Below, one piece after another: positions 16,144-24,374 of a stretch of DNA of 64,000 nt. Positions within the stretch are counted from its first letter, which is position 1; each line of letters begins with the position of its first letter. The translations under genes were made by a program, and so were the position numbers. The stretch is from Pseudohalocynthiibacter aestuariivivens (lineage in GTDB: Bacteria; Pseudomonadota; Alphaproteobacteria; Rhodobacterales; Rhodobacteraceae). Below the pieces are notes generated by a model. The model ran no database searches. It saw nothing but the letters and a program-made list of their open reading frames with translations, and was not told where the DNA came from. The stretch spans positions 1,488,001-1,552,000 of the forward strand of contig NZ_CP049037.1 in NCBI RefSeq assembly GCF_011040495.1. The letters run 5' to 3'.

Positions 16144-16502
16144 GGTCGTATCTTTCGGTTTGAGTTTTCATGGGTCGGTCGATCACTCGACACGAAAGAA
16201 CAGCTCACCGATCACGGCCCGAAAGACCTGTGACCAGCAGGATGCCGATCACGGCAAACTGCTCATTGATGTCGAGGGAGGGGTGGAGTTTAGTCGAGGT
16301 GGAGGAGATGAAACTGCGCAGGCCCGTTAAGGGCCATGTTCTGGGGGACCAGAAGGGGCGCGCTCACGCGCTATGAAGACCTCAAAAGGTCAGATCATCC
16401 TCATCAAATCTCTCAATCCACCAGCGGCGACAGCCGCCTATAAAGCTTCAGGTGAACTGTTATGTGAAAGTGATTTATGAAGATGAGTATGAGGATCAAC
16501 TG

Positions 16503-16540
16503 TTAACATGAACCGTATTGGTCACCTTAACATGAACCGT
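16503..16540. repeat. Direct repeat TTAACATGAACCGT, two copies 24 bp apart
   Basis: Exact 14-bp copies at 16503-16516 and 16527-16540. The 24-bp spacing would put both on roughly the same DNA face. A related GGTGAACTGTTATG lies just upstream. This could be an operator or iteron pair for a phage regulator. Confidence 0.6.
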
Positions 16541-16700
16541 TAACAACGGCTCCGCAGGGCCGCCATATCGGGGCCGTCACCTTCCCGATCTCATACCATG
16601 CCAGTGTGACGCGGTGGTCGCGTGAGTGACTGGGCTTCTGCGTGGCTGCTTGTCGTCGCCCGCCAGCAGCTCGGCGGTGTCCTTTCGTCGTCTTCTTCGT

Positions 16701-17170
16701 CCTATGGTGTGGGTTAATGCCAGATTTCGGAGGGTAACCACTATATGTTGATTTGCCCCTTCGATGCCTCGTTAACCTTTTTCGCTCCGGGCATGGTGTA
16801 GGTGCCCGTCTTGTGGATGGAAGGTGAATGAGATGCTGTGGTCGATCAGCAGAGCCTTGAGGCTGTCGCATGCAAGGCACCCTTCGGGGTACCCATACAC
16901 ATGCACTGTGTCGGGGTCGTTCAGGTGAACCTTAGAGGGGTATGGAGGGGGAGATGGAGGAGGAGGGATGCACCCTCGGGGGCACCTTCTGCTAAAACCT
17001 AGCAGGGACCTAGAGGTGGACCCTAGCGGGCACCTTAAAGGGTATGTGGGGGTGTAAGAATAGGAAGTCTTACCTCCTCCTCTCATCATCCCCTCATGTA
17101 ACCTTTATATAACCTTCTTCCACCCCTATCCTATGGGGTGGGTTAATCGACAATTCCTGTGTGGGTTAAT
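16701..17170. repeat. Three dispersed copies of a CCTATGGxGTGGGTTAAT motif
   Basis: The copies are at 16701-16718, 17130-17147 and, shorter (CCTGTGTGGGTTAAT), 17156-17170. All have the same orientation and share GTGGGTTAAT. Spacing is irregular. Iterons, operators or small-phage promoters are possible. Confidence 0.5.
16772..16906 (-). CDS. Possible glutaredoxin-like short protein or fragment
   Basis: A short leftward frame, about 44 residues from a GTG, contains VHVYGYPEGCLACDSLKALL. This resembles the first strand and helix of NrdH/glutaredoxin proteins, with a CxxC redox pair (C-L-A-C). Known members need about 75 residues and a later cis-Pro motif, which is absent. It is therefore truncated, frameshifted or a chance match. 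Phages often carry glutaredoxins for ribonucleotide reductase. No good ribosome site was seen. Confidence 0.35.
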   Translation of the reverse strand: MHVYGYPEGCLACDSLKALLIDHSISFTFHPQDGHLHHARSEKG

Positions 17171-17398
17171 TACCTAAGTCCTTGATATGTAAGTATCCTT
17201 TTCTGAGGCCCCCGAAGGGACCCCAGAGGTGGGTGTAAATCAGTGCGAGAGGCCCGCTTTACAGGCGAGCCACGTCTCTGCTCGACGGCGGCTAGGCTCG
17301 TGATCATCGCCCAGAACCACAAGGCCATCGGTGCGCCCACGGTAAATGCGCTGGGCGATATGAATTGCTTCCCCGGTGATGAACCCTGCCGGGGGGCG

Positions 17399-18745
17399 TT
17401 AGGGGGCCTGTACCGCGTCCCGAACCACCTCCGCAGCCACTTTCAACCAAGCGTCCTCGGACCCGTACACCCGGTCACCAAGATTGCCCGCAGCATGGCC
17501 CATGATGCGGTGTTCAATCCGGGGGTCTGCCCCAGCTTCGATGAGCTTGTCCTTGAAGTTGTGGCGGAGGCTGTAGACCACATGCCGCCGATCATCCGTC
17601 ACCGCCCTCACATGCTTGTTCAGAGCCGCAGAGAGCCGCTCAGCGCCTCCCTCACCGGCGTAGTGGCGAAACAGAAGAGCTTCACCTTCGGCCAGCTTAA
17701 CGGCCTCCTGCGCGGCTTTCAGGGCGTCCCCTGCGAGGGGGACCAAACGGTGACTGGCTTTGGTTTTGATGCGTCTGTCTTCGTGCCATGTGACGTGGAT
17801 GTGGGGTGTCGGGTGGTCGACCTTCACATCCTCCAGCCTCAGCCCAGAGATTTCACTTGAGCGACAGCCGGTGCCCTCTAGCAGACGCCAGATCAGCAAC
17901 AACTCAGGGCGCTTGCTACGGGAAAGCCTCTCGCGCACCTTAGCGACGACCTCTTCGGGCAACGGCAGGCGGGCATTACGGTCAACCGTAGGCGCTTCAT
18001 CCCCGGTCTGCCTGACTTCCAGCTTCCTGAATGGATTATTGACCTCATTGATCAGATCGAACTCGACTAGAGCAAACTCGGTCAAAGCCCTCACCAGATC
18101 GAGTTCCCGCCGTATGGTCCCTACTGACAATGGCCTGCCGGTGGAAGTCTTGGAGCTTTGGAGATGGTCGAGGAGCTTCCTGCCATGCTGCCTGCGAAGG
18201 TCTGCCATCGGCAGTTTGGACAACTTGCCCAGCGCCTCCTCGGTCTTCTTCCTCACCCGCGTCAGCCGGTTCTTCGGGCCTCGCCCTTGGTTTTCGTCGA
18301 TCTTTTCCCGCTTATAGAACTCGAAGGCATCTGCGAGGGTGTATGCTGGCGGTGCCGCGTCGGGCTGAACGACCGCCCGGTAAAGCATGGGGTCGCCTTG
18401 GCGCTGGGCGATGTCCTCCGCCAAGACTTGGCGAACAACCTCATCCCCTCCACGGGAACCTTTTAGCAACCGATCTGCTTCCTGCTGGGCTTCCTTCCAG
18501 CGGGCCCGAGGTGACATGCTCTCGCGCTCCTCCTGAGAGCGCCTGTGTGCCGCTACAATGGCCTCGAATTCTGCCAAGATTGTTTCCCGCTCGGTAACCA
18601 TAGCGAGGCCTGAGCGAGCCTTGAGGGGCTTCTGGAAATGCTCTTCTCCTCTGACCTTGATAACGTCCGTCGGCCAGCGTCTGCGGAACCTTTTCCGGCC
18701 TCCGCCCAAATCGTCGATATAACTCAGCTTCATTGTCACAGCCAT
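17399..18745 (-). CDS. int: Tyrosine-type site-specific integrase of the element
   Basis: Phage/island integrase, 448 residues. The N-terminal part holds an arm-binding-like region and a long helical core-binding domain (LADAFEFYKREKIDENQGRGPK to about residue 230). The catalytic domain includes EGTGCRSSEISGLRLEDV (first Arg), RIKTKASHRLVPL (Lys), VVYSLRHNFKDKLIEAG (box II with the second Arg; the usual first His is Tyr) and RIMGHAAGNLGDRVYG (His and the nucleophilic Tyr). It lies about 90 bp from the tRNA-Leu it targets and reads away from it. The ATG at 18745 has a second in-frame ATG four codons on. GTGTCCC repeats sit just upstream of the gene. It should integrate and excise the element at the tRNA 3' end. 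Confidence 0.93.
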   Translation of the reverse strand: MAVTMKLSYIDDLGGGRKRFRRRWPTDVIKVRGEEHFQKPLKARSGLAMVTERETILAEFEAIVAAHRRSQEERESMSPRARWKEAQQEADRLLKGSRGGDEVVRQVLAEDIAQRQGDPMLYRAVVQPDAAPPAYTLADAFEFYKREKIDENQGRGPKNRLTRVRKKTEEALGKLSKLPMADLRRQHGRKLLDHLQSSKTSTGRPLSVGTIRRELDLVRALTEFALVEFDLINEVNNPFRKLEVRQTGDEAPTVDRNARLPLPEEVVAKVRERLSRSKRPELLLIWRLLEGTGCRSSEISGLRLEDVKVDHPTPHIHVTWHEDRRIKTKASHRLVPLAGDALKAAQEAVKLAEGEALLFRHYAGEGGAERLSAALNKHVRAVTDDRRHVVYSLRHNFKDKLIEAGADPRIEHRIMGHAAGNLGDRVYGSEDAWLKVAAEVVRDAVQAP

Positions 18746-18760
18746 GCAAGTATCCTCGAA

Positions 18761-18779
18761 GTGTCCCAGAATGTGTCCC
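18761..18779. repeat. GTGTCCC direct repeats inside the right end of the element
   Basis: GTGTCCCAGAATGTGTCCC, two copies 12 bp apart between the integrase start and the tRNA. They match the motif found at the left end (10654-10684). A probable arm-type integrase site, or possibly an integrase autoregulatory site. Confidence 0.5.
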
Positions 18780-18837
18780 GGAACAACAACGCAAGTGCTT
18801 GTTAGCCAATGAAATAAAGGAGTTCAACCTAAGTTGA

Positions 18838-18851
18838 TGGTGCGGGTGAAG
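18838..18851. repeat. Right attachment-site repeat within tRNA-Leu 3' end
   Basis: TGGTGCGGGTGAAG, identical to 10568-10581. It comprises the CCA, discriminator, 3' acceptor strand and the adjoining bases of the T stem. Confidence 0.68.
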
Positions 18852-18921
18852 GGACTCGAACCCCCACGCCAAAGGCGCCAGAACCTAAATCTGGTGCGTC
18901 TACCAATTCCGCCACACCCGC
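18838..18921 (-). tRNA. tRNA-Leu (anticodon UAG)
   Basis: The leftward sequence folds as a class II tRNA: acceptor GCGGGTG/CACCCGC with an encoded CCA, D arm with GGTAGACGC, anticodon stem CCAGA/TCTGG around loop TTTAGGT (anticodon TAG), long variable arm (GCGCC-TTT-GGCGT) and T arm with GTTCGAGTC. The 3' end is the integration site of the neighbouring element, and the gene is restored intact at this junction. Confidence 0.95.
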
Positions 18922-19048
18922 ACATGGTCCGGCCTTAGGGACCGCAACCTGACGCGTCTCCTAGCAAAGCCCGCGCCGGGATGCGAGCTAAAACTGAGTG
19001 CCTCAGCAGGTTGTGTGAAAAGACAGGACATTTACCAAAAATTGGCAT

Positions 19049-19591
19049 ATGATCGCCGACAATAACGAGCAGAAAACAAAAAAGCAGGTCGCCATGAAAC
19101 CGAAAACGGTCGGGCGCAGCGGCGGGCAATGGCCCGTGCAGGCGCAATCCATCTGCGCCGGGGTTGGCCCCGGCAGCATCCTATTGACGCAATCCGGTGA
19201 AACGCTGGTCGAAGATATCGTACCGGGGGATCGCATCATTACCCGCGATTGCGGGCTGGTCGCCGTGGACAATATCCGAAAACACCATGTAACCACGCAT
19301 ACCGTGCGTATCCTTGCCGGATCGCTGGGCGACACCCGCCCTGATCGCGACGTGGTCATGCCCGCCGAGCAGGAACTTCTGGTGCGAGACTGGCGTGCGC
19401 AGGCGCTCTTTGGCGCGGCTCAGGCGATGGTGCCGGTGCGGTCGCTTGTGGATGGCGAATTCATCACCCATGACGGTGTGCGCACCCTCACGCTCTATCA
19501 ACTGTGTTTTGACGCACCGCATGTCATCTATGTGGATGGTCTGGAGTTAGCCGCGCAGCTTTCGTCGACACCGCAATCAAACGCTGCCTGA
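19049..19591 (+). CDS. Short Hint-domain protein
   Basis: Protein of 180 residues (165 if it starts at the ATG at 19094) with a Hint (Hedgehog/intein-type) fold. The recognisable pieces are CAGVGPGSILLTQSGETLVEDI, then VPGDRIITRDCGLVAVDNI, a central VMPAEQELLVRD in the place of the usual SPxHR box, and the final FDAPHVIYVDGLELAAQL. No signal peptide or repeat domain precedes the Hint part, unlike the two other Hint proteins in this window. The typical catalytic Cys lies before an unusual GVGPGS, so autoprocessing is uncertain. It follows the tRNA-Leu gene and is convergent with nnrE/D. Roseobacters often encode many such proteins, mostly of unknown function. Confidence 0.72.
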   Translation: MIADNNEQKTKKQVAMKPKTVGRSGGQWPVQAQSICAGVGPGSILLTQSGETLVEDIVPGDRIITRDCGLVAVDNIRKHHVTTHTVRILAGSLGDTRPDRDVVMPAEQELLVRDWRAQALFGAAQAMVPVRSLVDGEFITHDGVRTLTLYQLCFDAPHVIYVDGLELAAQLSSTPQSNAA

Positions 19592-19607
19592 TACTGGCCC
19601 CGGCTCC

Positions 19608-21167
19608 TCAGATCCCCAGCGCGCGGAGCACTCGCGGCAATTCCTCTGGGATATCCTCAGCAATCAAACCGGCGCCAAAACTACGCGCGCATTCGGTATG
19701 CAGCCACGCAGCCGCCTCCGCCGCCTGCATCGGGGTAAATCCGCGCGCCAGCAGCCCCGTGATAAACCCGGCCAGAACATCGCCTGATCCTGCGGTGGCC
19801 AGCCACGGCGCGGCGCGATCATATTGCGCGGAATGCACTGAACATCGTCCCTTGGGATCCGAAATCACCGTATCCGGCCCCTTGAGCAACACAACGCACC
19901 CCGCCCGCGCCGCAGCGGCGCGCACGGCATCAGTCTTGGAATAGGCCGGCCCGCTCTTTGGCTCCTCGCGGAGTCTCTGCGCGATATCAGGGAAAAGCCG
20001 GGCAAATTCGCCTTGGTGCGGCGTGAGAACACAAGCCGGATGCAGTGCCGCGAACAATGCCTCATCCTCTGCCAGTGCTGTCAGCGCATCCGCATCCAGC
20101 ACTGTCGGGCGGGGTTCTACATCCCCTTCCCCGCGCAGGGCGCCGAGCATATCCGACGCCCATGCGACACCCATCCCCGGCCCGAGACAGAGCGCATTAA
20201 TGCGGGCGTCCCGCAGGATGTCGGCCAGCGCCGCGGCATCCAACACCCGCTTCAGCATCACGGCCGTGATCTGGCTTGCCACTTCCATCTGGGCCGAGGG
20301 CGGCACCCCTAGCGTGACCAGCCCCGCCCCGATCCGCAACGCACCACGCGCGGCAAGCCGGGCAGCGCCGGTCGTACCGGATCCACCGGACAGAACAAGG
20401 GCATGGCCGTGCGCGAACTTATGCGCGCCGTTCTTGAACAGTCCCAACGGAGAGCCGCCCCGCCCGACAACATCATCCGGTCGGCGCGACCCAGTTGGGC
20501 GTTCAGGCAGGCCGATATCAACAATGCGGACTGCCCCACAATATTGTGGGCCCTCCCCAAGAAAATGTCCGGGTTTGGCCGTATGAAACGTAACCGTCAG
20601 GTCACAAGGCAATCGCGCGCCCAAATCCTGCCCACTGTCAGCGCAAAGACCACTGGGCAGGTCGATTGCCACGGTCGCAGGCCATTTCTCGTGCCGGTGC
20701 TTCCAACACTCCACATCCGACAGCGGCTGTTCTACCTCCCAGTCCAGCGGACGGCCCAAACCTGTGCCAAAAAGCGCATCAACCACCAGCGCTACCGTGC
20801 GCGTGCCCAGCCCCCCGCAAACATCGTCAAGCGGGCAGATCGTGCCGCCCCCGGCCATCCACCTTTCGTAGTTCACCCGGGAATCCGGCGGCAGCCGTTC
20901 GACGTCGCCAAAGAGGAACACCTCCACCTCCCAGCCCCAGTCGCGCAACAATCGCGCAACAACAAATCCGTCACCGCCATTGTTGCCCGGTCCGCACAGC
21001 ACGACAGCCCGGTGCGACGTCGCCGCCAGTGCTGGCCACTCCTCGAAAACCGCCTCGACAACACCACGCCCGGCGCGCTCCATCAGGTCCAGCCCGGTCA
21101 CTTCGCCCGACTCTATTGCCGCCATTTCAATGGCCCGCATCTGGGCGCCGGTCAGTAATTCGGTCAT
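19608..21167 (-). CDS. nnrD: Bifunctional NAD(P)H-hydrate epimerase / ADP-dependent NAD(P)H-hydrate dehydratase
   Basis: Metabolite-repair enzyme, 519 residues, full length for the fused NnrE-NnrD form. The N-terminal YjeF domain (about 1-215) epimerises R- and S-NAD(P)HX; it has VVLCGPGNNGGDGFVVARLL and VDALFGTGLGRPL. The C-terminal ribokinase-like domain (about 235-519) dehydrates S-NAD(P)HX using ADP. It carries HALVLSGGSGTTGAARLAARGALRIGAGLVTLG, LGPGMG, VLTPHQGEFARLF, VLLKGPDTVI and the signature LATAGSGDVLAG with the catalytic Asp. It is divergent from glnB, an arrangement I recall from related Rhodobacterales. A perfect 19-nt palindrome lies in the shared upstream gap. Confidence 0.95.
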   Translation of the reverse strand: MTELLTGAQMRAIEMAAIESGEVTGLDLMERAGRGVVEAVFEEWPALAATSHRAVVLCGPGNNGGDGFVVARLLRDWGWEVEVFLFGDVERLPPDSRVNYERWMAGGGTICPLDDVCGGLGTRTVALVVDALFGTGLGRPLDWEVEQPLSDVECWKHRHEKWPATVAIDLPSGLCADSGQDLGARLPCDLTVTFHTAKPGHFLGEGPQYCGAVRIVDIGLPERPTGSRRPDDVVGRGGSPLGLFKNGAHKFAHGHALVLSGGSGTTGAARLAARGALRIGAGLVTLGVPPSAQMEVASQITAVMLKRVLDAAALADILRDARINALCLGPGMGVAWASDMLGALRGEGDVEPRPTVLDADALTALAEDEALFAALHPACVLTPHQGEFARLFPDIAQRLREEPKSGPAYSKTDAVRAAAARAGCVVLLKGPDTVISDPKGRCSVHSAQYDRAAPWLATAGSGDVLAGFITGLLARGFTPMQAAEAAAWLHTECARSFGAGLIAEDIPEELPRVLRALGI

Positions 21168-21211
21168 TCACCCCTGCTCCACGATTCACTTTCGCCCATT
21201 CAGGCATCAAC

Positions 21212-21676
<465 letters not shown>

Positions 21677-21712
21677 AGCATATCTTTCAAGGAAAAGAAG
21701 GGAATATCAGAC

Positions 21713-23119
21713 ATGAGCGCACAAGACCTGCTCAAGCTAATCAAGGATGAAGACTGCGAATACGTCGACATCCGTTTCACCGATCCGCGCGGCAAACTGC
21801 AGCACGTCACTCTGGTTTCTGACCTCGTCGACCAGGATTTTATCGAAGAAGGCTTCATGTTTGATGGATCAAGCATCGCAGGCTGGAAGTCGATCGAAGC
21901 TTCGGACATGAAACTGATGCTCGATACAGACAGCGCCTATATCGATCCCTTCTATGCTGAAAAAACCCTCTGCGTGCATTGCACTGTGGTCGAGCCCGAC
22001 ACCGGCGAATCCTATGACCGCGACCCGCGCGGCACTGCGGAAAAGGCCGAAGCATACCTGAAAGCATCAGGCATCGGCGACACGGCCTATATGGGCCCCG
22101 AAGCAGAATTTTTCCTCTTTGACGATGTGCGGTTCTCCAACAGCATCAACAAAGTCTCGTACGAGGTCGATGCACAGGATGCATCGTGGAACACCGATAC
22201 TGAATACGAGATGGGCAACATGGGCCATCGCCCGGGCCTCAAGGGCGGGTATTTCCCGGTAAACCCGACCGATGACGCGCATGACATCCGCGCGGAAATG
22301 CTGAGCACGATGAAGCGTCTCGGCATGAAAGTGGACAAACACCACCACGAGGTCGCGTCCTGCCAGCACGAGCTGGGCCTTATTTTTGGCACGCTGACTC
22401 ATCAGGCGGACGAACTGCAAAAATACAAATATGTCATCCACAACGTCGCTCAGGCATATGGCAAAACGGCCACATTCATGCCCAAGCCGATCTATGGCGA
22501 CAACGGCAGCGGCATGCACGTGAACATGTCGATCTGGAAAGACGGCAAGCCTTTGTTCGCAGGTGACAAATACGCCGACCTTAGCCAAGAGGCGCTGTAT
22601 TTCATCGGCGGCATTCTCAAGCACGCCAAGTCGCTGAACGCCTTCACCAACCCGGCGACCAACAGCTACAAGCGTCTGATCCCGGGCTTTGAGGCTCCTG
22701 TCCTGCGCGCATATTCCGCACGCAACCGTTCGGGCTGTGTACGTATCCCATGGACGGAGTCGCCCAAGGCGAAACGTGTCGAGGCCCGCTTCCCCGATCC
22801 GGCGGCGAACCCCTATCTGTGCTTTGCCGCCCTGCTGATGGCCGGTCTGGACGGTATCAAGTCCAAGATCGACCCCGGCGAGGCGATGGACAAGAACCTC
22901 TATGATCTGCCTGCTGAAGAACTGGAAGGCATTCCCACCGTATGCGGCAGCCTACGCGAAGCAATGGAAGAGCTGCAAAACGATCATGACTATCTTCTGG
23001 CCGGTGATGTTTTCACCAAAAGCCAGATCGACGGCTATATTGCGCTGAAGATGGAAGAGATTCAGACCTACGAGCACACACCACACCCGGTTGAATTCGG
23101 CATGTATTACAGCTGCTGA
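21713..23119 (+). CDS. glnA: Glutamine synthetase type I
   Basis: ATP-dependent synthesis of glutamine from glutamate and ammonia, 468 residues, the normal GSI-beta size. Visible signatures are the N-terminal beta-grasp [12 protein letters not shown] with [13 protein letters not shown], the metal-binding region [27 protein letters not shown] and the ATP-binding [11 protein letters not shown] with NRSGCVRIP. Tyr397 in [10 protein letters not shown] is the adenylylation site, so activity is probably controlled by GlnE under P-II signalling. It is downstream of glnB in one operon and is followed by a clear hairpin terminator. Confidence 0.98.
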   Translation: MSAQDLLKLIKDEDCEYVDIRFTDPRGKLQHVTLVSDLVDQDFIEEGFMFDGSSIAGWKSIEASDMKLMLDTDSAYIDPFYAEKTLCVHCTVVEPDTGESYDRDPRGTAEKAEAYLKASGIGDTAYMGPEAEFFLFDDVRFSNSINKVSYEVDAQDASWNTDTEYEMGNMGHRPGLKGGYFPVNPTDDAHDIRAEMLSTMKRLGMKVDKHHHEVASCQHELGLIFGTLTHQADELQKYKYVIHNVAQAYGKTATFMPKPIYGDNGSGMHVNMSIWKDGKPLFAGDKYADLSQEALYFIGGILKHAKSLNAFTNPATNSYKRLIPGFEAPVLRAYSARNRSGCVRIPWTESPKAKRVEARFPDPAANPYLCFAALLMAGLDGIKSKIDPGEAMDKNLYDLPAEELEGIPTVCGSLREAMEELQNDHDYLLAGDVFTKSQIDGYIALKMEEIQTYEHTPHPVEFGMYYSC

Positions 23120-23139
23120 ATTCGTTCAGCGTCACGAAC

Positions 23140-23167
23140 AAAGGGCGTCCGGAAACGGGCGCCCTTT
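23140..23167 (+). terminator. Rho-independent terminator after glnA
   Basis: Twelve-base arms, AAAGGGCGTCCG and CGGGCGCCCTTT, pair with one G-U pair and a short GAAA loop, followed by a short pyrimidine tract. It lies 20 bp after the glnA stop codon. Confidence 0.85.
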
Positions 23168-23300
23168 CTCGTTCTGGCGCCGCCCCTACTCCCAAAATCA
23201 AACAGTCAACAATTGCCCTAAACCCGTCATGTTTCGGTCCTACTGGAAACAATTTTTTCCATCAACTTCCGATTGAGGCAGCAAAAGAAATGCAGGAAGC

Positions 23301-24137
23301 ATGACCCAGAACCATGAGATAATAACCGCGTGGCTTATTCTCCCAGAGACATACAACGTGTCTATCGCGGATGCGCTCCATCAGGTGACTTGCAACTCCG
23401 AAGATCTTGATCCCGGATTTTGTCAGGGCAGAGTCCTGACAGATCGCTCTGCCTGCCTTGTGACACCGAACCATGTGCTCTGGATCACACAGGGGGTCGG
23501 TAAACGATCCGACGGCTCTGCCACCGCTCCGGTTCTGCGGATGGTAATCCATCCGATCAACCCCGAAGCCGGGCTAGGCGAGGTCGGCGCGTTCCTCGCG
23601 CAATTGATCTGCACCCTGCCGGCAGAACAGGTGCAGTGGGACAAACATACGGCTTGGCTACCGATTGACGGTTTCCGTGAGGCGGTCGCCGCCGGGCAAC
23701 GCCCACGTGTCGAACGCATCACCGAACAAGACACGCCATTGGCAGCCGCAGAAAAACCATCCGCCGGAGCGGGCAATCGCACCCTGCCCAAGATCGAAGA
23801 CACCTGCGATCAACTGAGCGCGCGTCTGGATAGCATTGGCATGACCGCACGCGATGTAGACGCGTCCACCACCGAGCAAACCGAAATACACTGGGATCTG
23901 CCTGATCCCGATATCGTCGAAGAAGTCCCGCAGAGATTGACCGCATGGGCGATGGCGCTGACGGTATCCGTGATCGCCCTACCCGTCGGCACCGCTCTGA
24001 TTCTGACGACACTGCTCAAGGGCGAAAGTGTCCGGCTGGCAGCACAGACCGCCGCGATTACGGGGTTATTCGTTGGTTTGAACAGTGCAGGTGCAACAGC
24101 TGATACTGTTCAGTTGATCACATCAATCGCGCTCTGA
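23301..24137 (+). CDS. Hypothetical protein with C-terminal membrane segments
   Basis: Unrecognised protein of 278 residues. The first 110 or so look like a folded alpha/beta domain (HVLWITQGVGKRSDG, VLRMVIHPINPEAGLGEVGAFLAQLICTLPAEQVQWD). A polar, probably disordered segment (130-210) follows. Near residue 218 a strong membrane segment begins (AWAMALTVSVIALPVGTALI), then a second weaker hydrophobic stretch (TAAITGLFVGLNSAGA). This is the layout of a cytoplasmic domain anchored by a C-terminal hairpin, possibly one that senses or recruits something at the membrane. The ATG at 23301 follows AGGAAG. It stands alone after the glnA terminator and before dddP. Confidence 0.65.
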   Translation: MTQNHEIITAWLILPETYNVSIADALHQVTCNSEDLDPGFCQGRVLTDRSACLVTPNHVLWITQGVGKRSDGSATAPVLRMVIHPINPEAGLGEVGAFLAQLICTLPAEQVQWDKHTAWLPIDGFREAVAAGQRPRVERITEQDTPLAAAEKPSAGAGNRTLPKIEDTCDQLSARLDSIGMTARDVDASTTEQTEIHWDLPDPDIVEEVPQRLTAWAMALTVSVIALPVGTALILTTLLKGESVRLAAQTAAITGLFVGLNSAGATADTVQLITSIAL

Positions 24138-24209
24138 TTGCGAAAAGACGACAGGCCGCTCCACTAATTCAAGCGCATTTACGCCGCACTCGCGCACGGC
24201 AGTAGGCTT

Positions 24210-24228
24210 CATTTTGCACAGCAAAATG
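24210..24228. promoter_or_regulatory. Inverted repeat CATTTTGC-ACA-GCAAAATG upstream of dddP
   Basis: Perfect 8-bp arms with a 3-bp spacer, about 147 bp before the dddP start codon. CAAAATGAC is repeated from 24285, nearer the gene. It could be an operator for a DMSP/acrylate-responsive regulator, or a weak hairpin ending the upstream transcript. No regulator gene lies next to it. Confidence 0.4.
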
Positions 24229-24374
24229 ACTTTGCGCCCCCATGGGTTTGCGTTTTTGCGCTATCGACGCCGTATGGTCCACCAACAAAATGACCATTTC
24301 GATGTCGCAATCAGACCCGACAGACGCGTTCCAGCCCCGCAGTATCGACGGTAATCGGCACTTCGGAATTCACC

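Larger units (their letters stand above)
16144..17398. other. 1.25-kb gene-poor, repeat-rich region of the element
   Basis: No well-supported gene. It holds a 14-bp direct repeat (16503-16540), three copies of a CCTATGG-GTGGGTTAAT-type motif (16701-17170), a Grx-like short frame (16772-16906) and long purine/pyrimidine-skewed stretches with several GTTAAC sites near 16940-17100. The composition differs from the flanks. It may be a regulatory or replication region of the ancestral phage or plasmid. Confidence 0.5.
10568..18851. mobile_element. Integrated genetic element at tRNA-Leu(UAG), about 8.3 kb
   Basis: The right end is the tRNA-Leu 3' end. The left end is an exact 14-bp copy of that end (TGGTGCGGGTGAAG). 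The integrase gene lies next to the tRNA, the usual layout for tRNA-targeting tyrosine integrases. Both ends carry GTGTCCC repeats that may be integrase arm sites. The interior holds a HEPN-like protein, a serine recombinase, an AraC/cupin/GNAT group, a phage antirepressor with a small coupled gene, and a 1.25-kb repeat-rich region. No capsid, terminase, portal or conjugation genes were seen, so it is a reduced prophage, a satellite or a small genomic island. Mobility today is uncertain. Confidence 0.72.

Noticed and set aside
15418..16233. Rightward 271-codon frame over the antirepressor
   Set aside because: The opposite strand encodes Bro-N and ANT domains with clear motifs and a coupled downstream gene.
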